Of a DNA stretch of 64,000 bases, positions 11,936-24,239 are shown one piece after another (the stretch's first letter is position 1; each line of letters begins with the position of its first letter). Under the pieces are notes generated by a model. That model was given only the letters and a program-made list of their open reading frames with translations, was not told the origin of the DNA and made no database searches. This DNA is from Helopsaltes ochotensis (Eukaryota > Chordata > Aves > Passeriformes > Locustellidae), in assembly GCA_013400155.1 (NCBI GenBank), contig VXBM01001083.1, positions 70,854-134,853 of the forward strand. Reading direction: 5' to 3'. A program made the position numbers and the translations under genes.

Positions 11936-13040
11936 ATCTTTAGAAAGATTGAGCTGACTCTGAAACCAGTCTGCATGGAAGACTGTTCTCATTCTTTTGT
12001 GTGAGAACAATGGCATCATCGGAGAGCTCGTTTAAAGAGGGGGTGGAAATGCAAGCATATGGGTTACAACATTTGCAGGAAGAGACCTGATATCTGGTTC
12101 CCTGTCCATTAAAGACACCACAAGAATTACAGTAAAGAAGTAAACAGTGGCTTGAGGGAGATAAGGGGGAAAATTATTTTGAAGTTTTATTTTGTTTTTA
12201 AGGTTATCGGCATGACTGAGGGCATTGGGAACTCTGCAGTGATTTCACTGCTTGATTTTTCCTTTTAAGGAAAGATTTTCCAGGAGGTAGAATTTAGGAA
12301 CAGAATGATCTCCCCATGGGTCAGCTGTGAATGAAATATCTGACAGCACAGACACATAGCCTCCCCTAGCACATGCTGACATACTTATAGAAGTTGGCAT
12401 GCCTAAAGGCTTCTTATTATTTATTCTGCCTCTCCTACAGTTCCTGAAGCACAAATACTCAGAAAGCTATGAGGTCTTGCTATGCTTCAGCTCTTTTTCT
12501 CCCCCATATTATACTCCCTAGGGTAACCATAGGAGCAAAGAACAACTTCTAGAACTCACAGTGGCATAGGAATTCATTTATATACATCTTATTATTGCAG
12601 ACCCTTGTCCACCCCCTTTAAGGATACTTGCAACAGAATATATTTCTGTATAATAATACTAGGAAAGTTCATCAGCTTCAATGTACTAGTTATATAGGTT
12701 TTCTCTCCCTGACCAAAAAAAAAAAAAAATTTTCTTTCCAGGCTGTAAAAATTTGTTATTACTTATCTGGCAAACTTTAATGTGTTTAATAAAGTCTCCT
12801 AATAAAAGATTTGCTTTAGCCATGACCCAGTTTTGGAAAAGGTTTTAGCTACAAGAAAGGTGCAGTCCTGGAAGAGCACAAATATGCATGGCAATATTTC
12901 AAACAGAGGTCAATTATTAATTAAATTTAAGGGCTTGTCTTCAGCCTACAGTTACGATAATATTGAGTATTTTTTCCATGTATAAAAATGTACTTTAAAA
13001 GCAGGAGGATTTCAAAAGATGGTCTTATTTGTGAAAAATC
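11936..13040. other. AT-rich non-coding DNA, nothing recognised
   Basis: No element or exon recognised. A run of A occurs at about 12715-12729. Confidence 0.5.
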
Positions 13041-13409
13041 CTAATTTCTGTGTTTTGCTTTTGAAATATAAATAACATCTTCTGTAGTGTTTTTGTCTGT
13101 GTGTAAAAATTTACTTACACCATCACAACCAGCAACAGGTACTGCACAGTTTGGTGAAACATTGATTTGCTGCAAGTCCATCCCAAAAGGGATACCTTTT
13201 TCTCTTCCATAGTGCATTATCTTGTCCCACACTGAAACTGATGATGCCAAGGAACCAGAAGAAGCTGAACGGTACCAAGGAATGGACAGTTCTACAGTTG
13301 TTTCCCAGTCATGAATTCTCTGTGCCCTCAGAGTGAATTGCTGTCCCTCACCAGCCACACTGCTGTGACTGGCACCACTGCAACTTTCATCTGAGTCAGG
13401 TATCTCTTC
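13041..13409 (-). CDS. Possible unrecognised coding segment (open frame)
   Basis: A minus-strand frame is open for about 122 codons between stops at 13410-13412 and 13041-13043. It has no ATG start upstream; a GTG at 13356-13358 is the only alternative start noted. The translation looks protein-like: an acidic, serine-rich beginning (EEIPDSDESCSG), then DWETTVELSIPWYRS, VSVWDKIMHYGREKG and CAVPVAGCDG, with varied residues, several tryptophans and no low complexity. A donor-like GGT/GTAAGT lies on the minus strand, with GTAAGT at 13113-13118, so an exon would end at 13119. Against an exon, the upstream side is purine-rich on this strand and offers no good acceptor. I do not recognise the family. 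It could be a host exon, an old retroposed or viral fragment, or chance. Confidence 0.3.
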   Translation of the reverse strand, partial: EEIPDSDESCSGASHSSVAGEGQQFTLRAQRIHDWETTVELSIPWYRSASSGSLASSVSVWDKIMHYGREKGIPFGMDLQQINVSPNCAVPVAGCDGVSKFLHTDKNTTEDVIYISKAKHRN

Positions 13410-13950
13410 TTAAGCTGCTCTTCTATTTCCTGACCAAATACTTCTTACATCTCTCCCTTACTGCTCTCACTATCCTTACCCCGCCCCCCTCTCTTCATGC
13501 ACCCAATCATTTCCACTCTGCTGCTGCACCTGAGCTCTTTCACATGATCCCTTGGTACTCATTCTCAGTTTCTTGTCTGTCCTCCAGGGTTCTACATTCC
13601 AGCTCTGTAGGCTTATTCTTGACAGGAAGGCCCCAGTCAATCAGAATACTTTCTCTTTGTGCACCTGCTCCTGTTCTCATGTTTACTCACATTGTCCTGA
13701 TCTTTCCACCACATTGTCTCCCAGTCCAGCTCATCCCTATGTTATACCCCAACACTCCTTCTCGGTCACCTCTAGGCTATAATTCCACCGATTTTTTGTG
13801 ACAGCAGTTTTTCCTCATACAGACCCAGAACTGCTCTTCTCTGCTCAGTTTCCTGGCTTTTGTCATCAACTCCAGCTCTCCTCCCTCTTTGCATTCACCT
13901 CATTGATCCTGATATGTGTGGGGAACCACATTGATCCTGATATGTGTGGT
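13410..13950 (+). other. Pyrimidine-biased stretch with a 28-bp tandem duplication
   Basis: The plus strand is visibly C/T-rich with few long purine runs over about 500 bases. At its right end CATTGATCCTGATATGTGTG occurs at 13901-13920 and again at 13929-13948, a perfect 28-bp-period duplication. No repeat family or gene is recognised. Confidence 0.5.
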
Positions 13951-15539
13951 GGGTGTAGAGAGACAGAATTCATGCTCTCAAAAATTGTATAGAAAAAAAG
14001 TCATCTTCCTTCCAGCCCTTCCTCTGAATAGACAGAGTAGAGAGGAGCTGGATGTGAACCATCAAAAAGGATTTGCTGACTAATATTATTCCTTAGCAAG
14101 GTGAACATGAGGACAGTAAAAAGCCTGATACAACAGTGTACTTCCTTGCCAAGTCTCTAATTCCTGTTCTTCAGTGGAAGGACACTGGACCTTCTCAAAT
14201 GTTAGTGGAACTTTAACAAAAAAATAAAAACAACTTTCTCCCCCCCCCACCCAGTTACATTCTTTGAAACAGCTGAATAAACTTGGTTATAATTACAAAA
14301 AGTAGCCAGAAGCAGATACCAGCATAGAAAATGTCACCTTGTACAGTCAAATTTAAAAACACTTCAATTAGTAAGTGAAAACATGGGAAATATTCTTATA
14401 AGAGGAGGTGTCATCCAAGCCTAATTATAGATTATGTTTTTGTTCTTGATGTAATGTGATTTAAATTCATTACCCATCTGTACTGAGAGAAAAGATGCAT
14501 TTTAATTCACATGCCTCATTGAGCATTGCTGGGTTTAAAAATCATAATAGATAGCAATGGATTAGAGGTCAGTCTCACCAGGAGGAGGAGTTACTGGTTA
14601 TCAATTTGGTGAAAAAAAACCAAACCAGAAAACCCTTCCAAACATTCGGAGAACTCTCTTTGGTAGGGAAATCTTCAAACGATGTTACTAACTCTTCACA
14701 GACACCCCAATTTAATAAATGCTCTTTTACTTCCTGAATTTTTCGCATACTGCTAGAACTGTGTGTGATTACAATATGACTATGTAAAAGAATACTATAA
14801 GCAGGTCCTTAAATTCCTCCAAAGTGATGGTCAGCTGTATTTGTTAAATTTAAGAATGGTGTTTGCCAGCCTATGTGGTTTAAAAAACCTGGATGGTCAG
14901 TGCAAGTGTCAAGCCTTTGCTGAGTTATATAAATAGTGTAACATTATTTCTCTCCCTCTCACGCTCATTCTTTTGAACTGAATAATTTAGTCCAGCCCTT
15001 GAAGCCTGTTACACTTTCTATTACAAATTACTTTAGAGACCATAACATTTAGGTACTTTTAAGACTGGATAAATGCACTAAAAGCGACACTACATTTGCA
15101 TAAGCTCAAACTATTGTTTGGGGTTTTTTTTAGCTATTTCAGCTAAGAAGCCTTTGTTCTTTTCTCGTCTGCTTAGCCCTTCTCTTAGCTATCCCTTGGT
15201 ATCAGTTTCTTGAGCTGATTCAAAGCTTAGCATGAAAACCAGACTGGACTAAAGCAATGCACAAACACCCCTTGGAGGTATTTAAACTTTCGTAATGAAT
15301 TTGAGTTTCAAAATGTGCTACATATAGTCCTGGACCACAAATGTCACTTTTATGTCTTTAGAAAAGAATTTTTTATACAGGCACAAAATATTATGCAGTG
15401 AAAACACACACATGAGCACAAATAGACACAAACATACACAGTTTAATTGCTTCCTTATGTCATTTCAGTACTTAAAGAAAGCTTATTGAAAAGCAGGAGA
15501 GGGGCCTTTCACATGCTCAGATAGGGACAGGACAAGTTT
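13951..15539. other. AT-rich non-coding DNA, nothing recognised
   Basis: Only short homopolymers, such as nine C near 14240, are seen. Confidence 0.5.
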
Positions 15540-15793
15540 TTAAACTAAAGAAGGGAGATTTAGATTAGAAATCAGAAATAAATTGTTTACTATGACGGTG
15601 GTGAGGCACTGGCACAAGTTGCCCAGGGAAGCAGTGGATGCCCCATCCCTGGAATTGTTCAAGGCCAGGTTGGATGGGGCTTGGAGCAACCTGGTCTAGT
15701 GGAAAGTGTCCGTGTCCATGGCAAGGGGAGTTGAATGAGATGATCTTTAGGATCCTTTCCAATCCAAATTATTCTGTGACTTTATGATTTTAC
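15540..15793 (+). mobile_element. CR1 LINE 3'-end fragment
   Basis: Plus-strand CR1 3' end. Successive recognisable pieces are GGTGGTGAGGCACTGGCACA, GATGCCCCATCCCTGGAATT, AAGGCCAGGTTGGATGGGGC and TTTCCAATCCAAATTATTCT, ending near a degenerate version of the terminal ATTCTATG-type repeat (TTATGATTTTA). The 5' end is truncated. Divergence from the usual pattern is moderate. Confidence 0.88.
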
Positions 15794-16076
15794 AGAACAC
15801 TCTACTAGAATTTATCATGAAAATCTCTAGGATAGGATATAGGAATTGACATAAATTCTGTTGTAGATGCATTTACAGCAGTAGTTCAGTGCCCTAATTA
15901 TACATCTGACTCAGTTCTCCACAGAAAATGGGAATATCCCTCAGGAGGAACAACAGAATACATGCCCATGTTCCCCCCAAAAAGGACCCAGAAACCACAA
16001 TACCCAAAGCAAAACAAAACAGGAAATTCCCTCTGCCCAAAAAAAAAACCCCAACTCAATACCCAAAAATTAACCA
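15794..16076. other. A/C-rich non-coding DNA
   Basis: The right part (15970-16076) is A- and C-rich with CAAAACAAAACA-type low complexity leading into the CCAA microsatellite. The open frames here only reflect that composition. Confidence 0.5.
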
Positions 16077-16130
16077 CAACCAACCAACCAACCAACCAAC
16101 CAACCAACCAACCAACTAACCAACTAACCA
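16077..16130 (+). repeat. CCAA tetranucleotide microsatellite
   Basis: Eight or nine near-perfect CCAA units, followed by interrupted CTAACCAA units. Readthrough gives artefactual PTNQ/WLVG-type repeat peptides on the two strands. Confidence 0.92.
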
Positions 16131-19100
16131 CCCAGGGGCTGGGCATTAACACCAATACAGCATCTTAAAACAGGAATGTATCTATTTTCGTAATATAATG
16201 TCTTTGGATCTGAGCCTTCATTATCTAGTGCAAATAAAAACTCAGAACTAGCAGCTGTCCAATAAAGATCTTGACAAAGCTATACAATTAGTCCTGCACA
16301 GGTTTCCATCAGAAACAATTGTCAGGCCTCAAATGATACTGAGCAAGTAAGGACTTGAGAAAATAAAGGGGAATGCAGCCAATCCCTTGTCTATTTAATT
16401 GAACACAAGATGAAGTGAAAGATGCAATATGAGCTGGTGGCTGCCCAATTACTGTTGAAGTTTCATTAAATGAGTTGACTACTATCTTATTTACATAAGA
16501 AAATCTCCACTCATGCTTCACTGAGCCTCAGCCAGACCTTAATTGGGAATTTATGGTTCAGTTCTCAGTGGAGGTGAAGAATTGAAACGTTAATTCCAGG
16601 TGCAGTGGTTGGCCTGAATTCAGTCACATCCATGACACTGATGGGCAGTGTCCATTCATGCAAAATTCCTGTAACAAGCCAAGACATGAGTTGAAAACAG
16701 ACAAGCAGTTGCCTATAGTTTGAAGCCAGGCTTGACTGCACTTGGATTTCCCTGTATTTATCTATGAAGCAAAATTACACTTTCCCTGGTTTTTCTCTGG
16801 CTCATGTGTGAATGCTTGTACTGAGAATTTTTTCAAATTAAGTCCATAGTTTTTTGGAAATTGTCATTTGTCACACTAAACAAAGAGAAGGGCGGTGGTT
16901 TGCTGCTGTCTAAAGCGCCACACAGGTTGCCCTTATGTGTTCTGCATTTCATACATAAGGAGGGTTTTTTCCAAGGAATGGTAGAAGGACTATTTATCTC
17001 ACAGTGGATTTTGATATGCTCAGGAAGCTCTGTAATCTTGTGGGTAGCTGAAGCATGGGTTGTTTGGGTTCAGTTCTCTGCTGTGTCAGTCTTTCCTGAG
17101 GGATCTTTGGTAAACTATTCAAGACCAGCACCCCACTTCCCTTCCCAAAGTAAGCAGCTTTGAGGATGTGCAAAACTGGAAGCAAGTTTTTAGGTTTTAA
17201 ATATATGTAAAAAAAATGTTCCCTAACAACTCACTGGAGTAATTCAATATAAATTTAGTCCTTGACATTCAACCATTTACCAGAGGGCCAAGTTGCTATG
17301 GGCCCTGCAGTCATTATGTTTGGGGCTGATTTTTGGCTCAGTTTCTAGAAGATGAGTTGTGCTTTCTGGGCTCCACTGGTGAGGGGCTGGATTCAGTTTC
17401 CTGAACACAGGCAGAAATAGAAAAGTTGATGTCTTTTCTGCTGCATGACTTTCTCCATCACAAGTTTTCTAGGGTTAAGGCTTGCAAAACAGCAAACACA
17501 TATGACGCCTGACCCCAAGCAAAGCTCAAAACAGGGCCATAATATAGAAGAAACCCTTGGAATCTGGTTGATACTCTCTCACAGGGTATACCCAAAACTC
17601 ATTAGAAAGCTAATACGCAAAACACATCTCCAAATATGACACAGAGGCCCACTTTGAAAACCACTGAGTTAACGAGATCAAACAGCAGAACAATGAATGT
17701 AACAGAGAGAAACATAGATTCTTTCTAGTTATTGTTAAGCCATTGAATTTTCTAAAATATTCCACTTCTTTCCCCTTAGAGATACTATTTTCTTGCAAAC
17801 CTACCATACATAATTATAGAATTTTGTGTTCCTTACCAGCTGAGAATAACACTGAATCTAGAAACTTTTCCTAGTAAGCCTGGTGTGTTGTTCACTAGAA
17901 TTTTGTTCTTAAATCAGCAGCTTGTTATGGCCCTAAGACAAGCCCATCTTCCTCCATCTACTCCCCGAATCACCTCACCCATGTGCAGCAGTCTGTGTTC
18001 CTGTGTCCATCACTGGGGCAATCTGTTCAGAGCATGCTGGCAGGCATGTCACAGCCCTCAGAGGCTCAGGTACCACAGGGAACCTCCAGGCACCTGCAGA
18101 GCACAGGTGTTCTCTAAGATGGCTATTTGCTTATAATAATTGAAGGAAGCAGAGGGAAGAGGAACCAGTGGAAGAAAACTGCTTTTTGTGATTTCAGAAG
18201 GTTGGGACTGCTGTCCACTCTCAGTGACTGGAATAATGTCACACGTAGAGAAACAACAGAGTATAGGCTTTTTAGAACAATTTAATTATGATTTTCTATT
18301 TGTATGGGGTTGATTATGTGCAATATGATGGGCAGGGCAGAAATACAGAAACAAACATAAATACTTTCCACTCTCCAGCAAATTTCTATGGAAGTACATA
18401 GTAATGATTTCTCTATCCTTGGGGATATACTGCATCATCTCTGGGGATACCTTAGTCCTGGAACACTTTCTTTGGATATCCACAGTACTCACTGGAGCAG
18501 TTCTCTTGACTGAGGAATCTGCTGTCCCCAAAAGGCTGTACTCCACATTGTGTCTGAAAGTTCCAGGTCAGGAAACCTTTCATATTAATTGGAAAAATCT
18601 CAGGTAGTGGGTTGTGCCTGGGGTTCTGCATTAACTTTTTGCTCACATATCCATTCTGAGCCTTCCATGCCTTGAAGTTAGTTCCAGAGATTAATTACTG
18701 CTGGAAGAGTCCCTACACTCATGACAAGATTTCCATACTACATATCTTGTTTCTGGCTACTGAGAGCAGCAATGTTAGAGCTGGGTTTTGACACTCAGAG
18801 AACCTGGCACAGGATCCCCCCACCTGGCACAGCTCATGTCACCCACATTGGCACTGCTGTGAATCTCACAGCAGCCATGCATTAAGAGGACGGAGCAGAA
18901 ATCCCAGGACTATTAAAGCCTCTATGGTGAGCTCCACTGAATTCACTGATGCCTTGGGTTGCATCCAGAAACAGCACTTCTGCATTTGTGGAGCACTGCA
19001 CTCATAAAATAATTAATAATATTTGCTCAGGTTTTGTAATCAGTTCAAACATCTGCAACCATGGCATAGAATTTCCTCCCAGCAGCTGAATCTTACACAC

Positions 19101-20255
19101 AGTTTTCAGATCCAGCTGCTTGAGGTCTAAATGCAGCTGGTCCATTCACCAGGCCAAGGAATTATGCCTAAATACTGAGGGAATACCAAGCTGAAACCTC
19201 TTGGACCACTGCTGTACCAGGGGCACAAGGATCTCCCCCAGAGCCCAGCTCCTTCAGACCTTCTTCAACATCTACTGATGGAATCACAAATGTCACATTT
19301 CAGTACAAGATTAAAAAAGGCAAGCTTGCCCCTGGGACTTGTTTTGCAGGATGCAGTATGTGAGAGAACAAACACCAAAAATTCCCTGCCCTGTGCCTTT
19401 CTTTTAATTGTAAGATTTATACTCCAGTAAGATTTAGTCCTGCAATATCATCTTGGCATTCACACAGATATAACCTATGAATCTTACATCATACAACCAA
19501 TGCCCTCAGCTTTGATCTTCAAGGGGTGAAAAATGCTAATACTTTATACTACATTATTTAGGGGCTTCCCAGGGTTCAATGTATTAATGCAGCCCTGTTA
19601 TTCAGCAGTGAATAGATTTCCTCTTTAGGAAGGTTATATTCATCTGCGCGGGAGAAAATGTAAGAAATAATCCCCATCCTGTCAGGCAATTAAAGCAGCA
19701 TTATTCCTTGCAATTTTAGATTTAGTTTACTGTATGAATACCTACACTATTAAGTCAAATACTTTTTATGGAAAGAATTCGTGAAGTTCCACTCAGTAAT
19801 GTTAAAGCCTCACACCTCCTACATATTCTTCATTATGAGAATATTATGGTCTGGCACAAAACCAATCTAATCCAATATTTAAACTAAATTTAGGAAATGA
19901 GCTGTATTGTTCTTATAGGCAAATTACTTAATTACTTAAAGAGAGCTATTTTATTGACAAAATTTATAAAAGGTACAGTTAAGGTTAAAATGTGATTTTT
20001 GTTCTCAGTTTCCTTGCTTTTTCTGTTTTTATTTCCAGTCAGTCATTTGTAACATTTTGAAAATTAAATTGTGAGCTGGAATTTTCCAGTCCTATTGACA
20101 GCTCAGCAGCAATTCTTAGGAGGTGTGATGATCTGAGTAAAATTGGTTTAGATGCTTATGACTTCAGACCAAAAATCACACTACATTCTTCAGCAGATTG
20201 AAGAATCAGCAGATTGAAGTATCACAATCTTGAGCAGATTCCTTTAATGACTTTG
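16131..20255. other. Long stretch with no recognised element
   Basis: About 4.1 kb without a recognised repeat family or convincing exon. Short open frames are 100 codons or fewer and look accidental. Confidence 0.5.
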
Positions 20256-20256
20256 T

Positions 20257-20290
20257 GGGTTTTACGCTTATGGTTATAAGCATAAAACCC
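20257..20290 (-). repeat. 15-bp hairpin with 4-base loop
   Basis: The arms GGGTTTTACGCTTAT and ATAAGCATAAAACCC are complementary at 14 of 15 positions around the loop GGTT. In a minus-strand transcript the odd position would be a G-U pair. Pairing stops outside these arms, so the stem is shorter than a typical microRNA precursor. No flanking duplication was seen. It may be a chance inverted repeat or the relic of a palindromic element. Confidence 0.6.
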
Positions 20291-21659
20291 CATTGTTTCA
20301 TAGGTGCACAGTACAATTTTCCATATGGATTATTTTTTGGAAATTTATTTCAAGTTCTGCTTCAGCAATGTGCAGGAGTAAATTAACTGGTATTTTCTCA
20401 TTACATCAAAAAATACACATTTCAGAGAGAACACACCAGTTATGAAAAATTTTACTCTGTCAGAGAAGCTGGTAAGAGTTTCCAGTTTAGAGGAGAGAGA
20501 AAGGCTGTAATTAGTCTCATTAAGTAAAATCTTTGCCCAGTGCAAAGAATGTGCAAGCCTCATCCTTCTCTAGCCAGTAAGAGAAATGCTGCTTCTGAGG
20601 CATGAGTCAGATAAACAAAAAAAGACGAGTAAAACCACCAATTTCCCATTGTCATTTTAAAAAAAAGAGGGTCAAATAAGATGCAGGTGTTTAAATTGCA
20701 CGTGTGTTTATTGGATCAAATATGCCTTCCAAAGATATTTTCATTGTCTGAAAATTTATTTGAAAAACAGAACAGCAAGTGATCAAGTCCCTGTTTCAAT
20801 AAATATTTCATGTGCAAAGAGGATCAGAGTGACTAACCCCAAAGCAGCTGGATATGAATAATGTTTATGTGGGCTAGGGAAGGATCAGGTTCAAAGAGCA
20901 CATACAAGCGGATCAGTCTTCAGTGCTCCTCTGCTTCCCTCGCCCACAAACACTCTGGGTTTGCCTGAGAAGTGGCGGAAATGCTCCCTGATCTTTGAAA
21001 AAGGGAACAGGGAAGAATGGGATTAATATAATATAAATAAACTCAGGTGAGACGATACGAACAAGATTTCTCCTAGTGATGTATTAGTGATGTAAAGACA
21101 TTGGAAAATGATGCAAAGATGTTTTTTTAAATACTGACTTCTCTTTGTGATAATTGTGATAAAATTCTGCATTACAGTGTAGTTTCCTGCTGTGCTTACC
21201 TATTTTGAAAAAGTGGCTGCCTCTCTATTAGGGTAAATAAAGTGAATTCACTGGAAATTTTGTACCTACTTTCACACATAAAGAAGGAAGACCTACAAAA
21301 TCAATATACCTGTCATTTTAACTTTTACAATGTGGTAGATACAAGAACAAACTGTTAATCAGTAGATAAGAAGCAAACGCAACATGCTCTTAAAAATGTC
21401 CAGTGTGGACGTATCAAATGAAAATCATGTCAAACTCATCTAATTTCCGTCTCTGATGTAATCTTGCTTAGCATACAGAAGCGAAGCTGAAAATATGAAG
21501 TGTTTAAAAGCTTTAAAAACATTAAAACATTCTATACCAGCAAACTTGAAAATCAGAGCCACTGTATGTCAATGTTCAACTGAATATAAAAAATGGCACT
21601 TAAGGAGAGATTTTCATTCCTTTCTCTATCAAAAAGTTCAGGGCACTCCCCAAGATCTG
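20291..21659. other. AT-rich non-coding DNA, nothing recognised
   Basis: No repeat family or exon recognised. Confidence 0.5.
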
Positions 21660-22215
21660 CCTTGGTCCTAGTCCTGGTTAATCTTTATCTGTGGCATGGA
21701 TGAGGGAGTGGAGCACACGTACAGGGAAGTTCTTGGGTGAGGAGGGTTGTGTGTACTTTGGAGGAATGGATCAGAATTCATAACCACACTGCTAACTGCA
21801 GCAAGTGTTTGAACCATGAGGATGAAATTCAATAACCACAAGTGCCATGAATAGTAATGCCTGCGGAGGAAACCTGAAGTGCACAAATACAAAAGAGAGA
21901 GTAACTGGAGGAACAGCAGTATGGGAGGAGAGGTCCCAGGTCATCATGGCTCACAAACTGTCTGAGCTGACAAGATAATGTGGTTGTGCAAAAGGCAAAT
22001 CTCATTCTGGGCTGTATTAACAGCAAGACAACAGAAGTAATTATTTTGCTGTACGAAGCAGTGATGAGACCTCAGCTGGTGCTCCATTCCCCAGTCTGAA
22101 AACAAGACAGGTGTAAATAAACTGGACAATCTCTAAAGGAGAGAAAAAAAAAAGACAAAATGCAAGCACAGTTTATGTAAAAAGGCTGGAAGAAGTCTAC
22201 TTATTTAGTAAAAAC
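21660..22215 (+). mobile_element. Old, heavily diverged CR1 fragment
   Basis: Weaker but ordered CR1 similarity on the plus strand: GGGCTGTATTAACAGCAAGA followed by CAACAGAAGTAATTATTTTGC, then GATGAGACCTCAGCTGGTGC and a purine-rich stretch GGCTGGAAGAAG. This order fits the region between the reverse transcriptase and the 3' end in older CR1 families. The ends are vague. Confidence 0.55.
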
Positions 22216-23858
22216 AAGATCAGGTGGAAACATACAGATATATGAAATGGAATTAACTAGTTTTAAGATAATGATGGCCATTTTTTTCCTTCACATCCTA
22301 TATATGTGTTGGAAGAAATGTTGACTTAATTCAAACCAAAATATTTGAAGCAGAAATTTCAATATAAAGCTGTAAGATGGAAATCAGGAAAATTTGTAAG
22401 GTTTGTAAGACCTTTGAACTGATGTTTGGGTAAACTACTGGGTCTTCTGTGTGGAAGTTTATAATAAATATTGGAGAAGATTTTTTTAGATATTGCATGA
22501 ACTTATATTTTTCTACTTCATAGAAAAAGGACAAACAAAGGATCACTCAACCTTCTGTAACTCTTATGTATCTATAAAAATATTGCTTAAGCAAAAATGA
22601 TTGTAATAGGATATTTAATAAGTCTGTATGCTTTGGTTTTGTACCTGAAAAAGGACATGGAGAATTTTTCATAGTACAAAGAAAGTTCATGAAAATTATG
22701 TCAAATTTGCACTTTGGGATGTCAGAGTAGGATTATGTTTTATTAGAAAATGTCACTATAAACAAACAAGCACACAAAACCTCCAAAGAATAAATTGTCT
22801 TTTTAAGTAGAAATGTCACATACCCCAAACAATTTTTTTTAACAAAAAGTAAAGGCTTTTCAGAAACAGAATCTTTCCTCAAACATTCAGTGGAGCTGAA
22901 AATACATTTTTGAAGAGTTTTATCTGAAAAAGTTTTGAACAGTTCTCTTTAGTAGTGAAGACATTGGTATTTGCAGCTATGATCCTGTGGGGCAATGATT
23001 TTGCCCTGTTTCAAACCTTGCTGCCTTTGAATTAACAGAGCTTTTTGTTCTTTCCACAATCCTTTTTTCTCAGGGCTTTTTCTTTTTTTTGCCTCACACT
23101 ACTCCAGACAATTCTCCCTCTAAATAGCAAAGGGAAATTAAAGAAGACAAATTCAGACAAGTAGATAACAAGAAATCATGGAACCCTTCCACAATGGTCT
23201 CTTGGTTAAAGCACTTGGAAATCTGTCCTTCACTTCCTAGAACGTCCCATCACTCTTGGCAGAAGTGATGGTGCTGGGGCAGGAACACTTTGTGGTGTGA
23301 GGTACTGAGAGTAATTCAGAAACAACAGAATAGCAGAGGGTGGCAAAAACATCCTGTCAAAAAGGATCAGAGATGTTGTACCTTGAGTCAGAGCAATGAA
23401 GCCAGATGCCATGAGTTTAAGTCTTACTTGTAGTTAGGATAATTAGCCTGCTCTTGCATATTCTGCAATCTCACTGCCGTCTTCGTAATCTCAAATGAAT
23501 CAGTTCCCTCATCCACAGTAAATTATTTGCAATAGAGATAATTTTTTCAATATTTTATCACAGTCCCTGCTACATTGGCTCCAGGCTCATTAGGAGATTT
23601 TTGGTGCTCCTGTGATATGAAAAAATATATTTGAATACATTGATATTTTTTTAATGTACATATAAATATATGAATAAAGCTCATCAGATTTACACTGGCT
23701 TGAAGTGGAGCAATGCATGAGTCACTCAGAGACTTATTGCTAGCTCATCTTAACAGCCTTTACTTTGTGCTAACCCTGTGAGAGGCAGCATCATTGCTCC
23801 CATTTTTCTGTGTCTCTTGTTACATTTGAAAAATGATGGGAGATCTCTTTTACAATTT
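22216..23858. other. AT-rich non-coding DNA, nothing recognised
   Basis: No repeat family or exon recognised. Confidence 0.5.
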
Positions 23859-24239
23859 TCAGGGGTGCAATGGGCTTCTGAACCCCAATTCTCTCAGCTC
23901 CAAAACCCCAGTGGCTGATCTGGGTTTCTCCTGGTTGTTTTTTTTTTTTTTTTNGCTCCTGGTCAGGGCATGCTCCCTGGCCACGGTGCAGAGCACATTT
24001 TGCACAGTTTTTCCTGTCTGGATGGGCTCAAGAGTTACCATAAAAGCTGTCTTCTGTTTGAGATGCTCAAAGGCTTCTTGTTGCTCAAGGGCCCACTCAA
24101 AAGAGCTCTTCTTTTGGGTCAGAAACCAACTATTACCTGGAATACGTAATCTCCAGAATCCCACAGGGCCTAGGAAAGCTTGTGTTTCCTTAGCTGATGC
24201 AGACATGGTTACTACCTTGTTTATCACATCCATGTGCAC
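23859..24239 (-). pseudogene. Decayed endogenous retrovirus pol fragment
   Basis: The minus-strand frame carries a short piece resembling the end of reverse transcriptase and the following connection segment of class I (gammaretrovirus-like) ERV pol. Seen in order: a FLG motif followed by a GF-R-IP pattern, a KKSSFEWALEQQEAFEHLK stretch, and further divergent residues. The recognisable part covers roughly the first 95 codons. It then runs into an unsure base (N at 23954) and a run of 16 A on this strand, after which the translation no longer looks retroviral. No LTR, gag or env lies nearby. The catalytic reverse-transcriptase core is absent, so this is an isolated fossil fragment. Confidence 0.65.
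23938..23953 (+). repeat. T homopolymer next to an ambiguous base
   Basis: Sixteen T followed by a single N at 23954, within the pol-like fragment. The N suggests uncertain consensus at the homopolymer, so local length and reading frame are unreliable. Confidence 0.9.
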
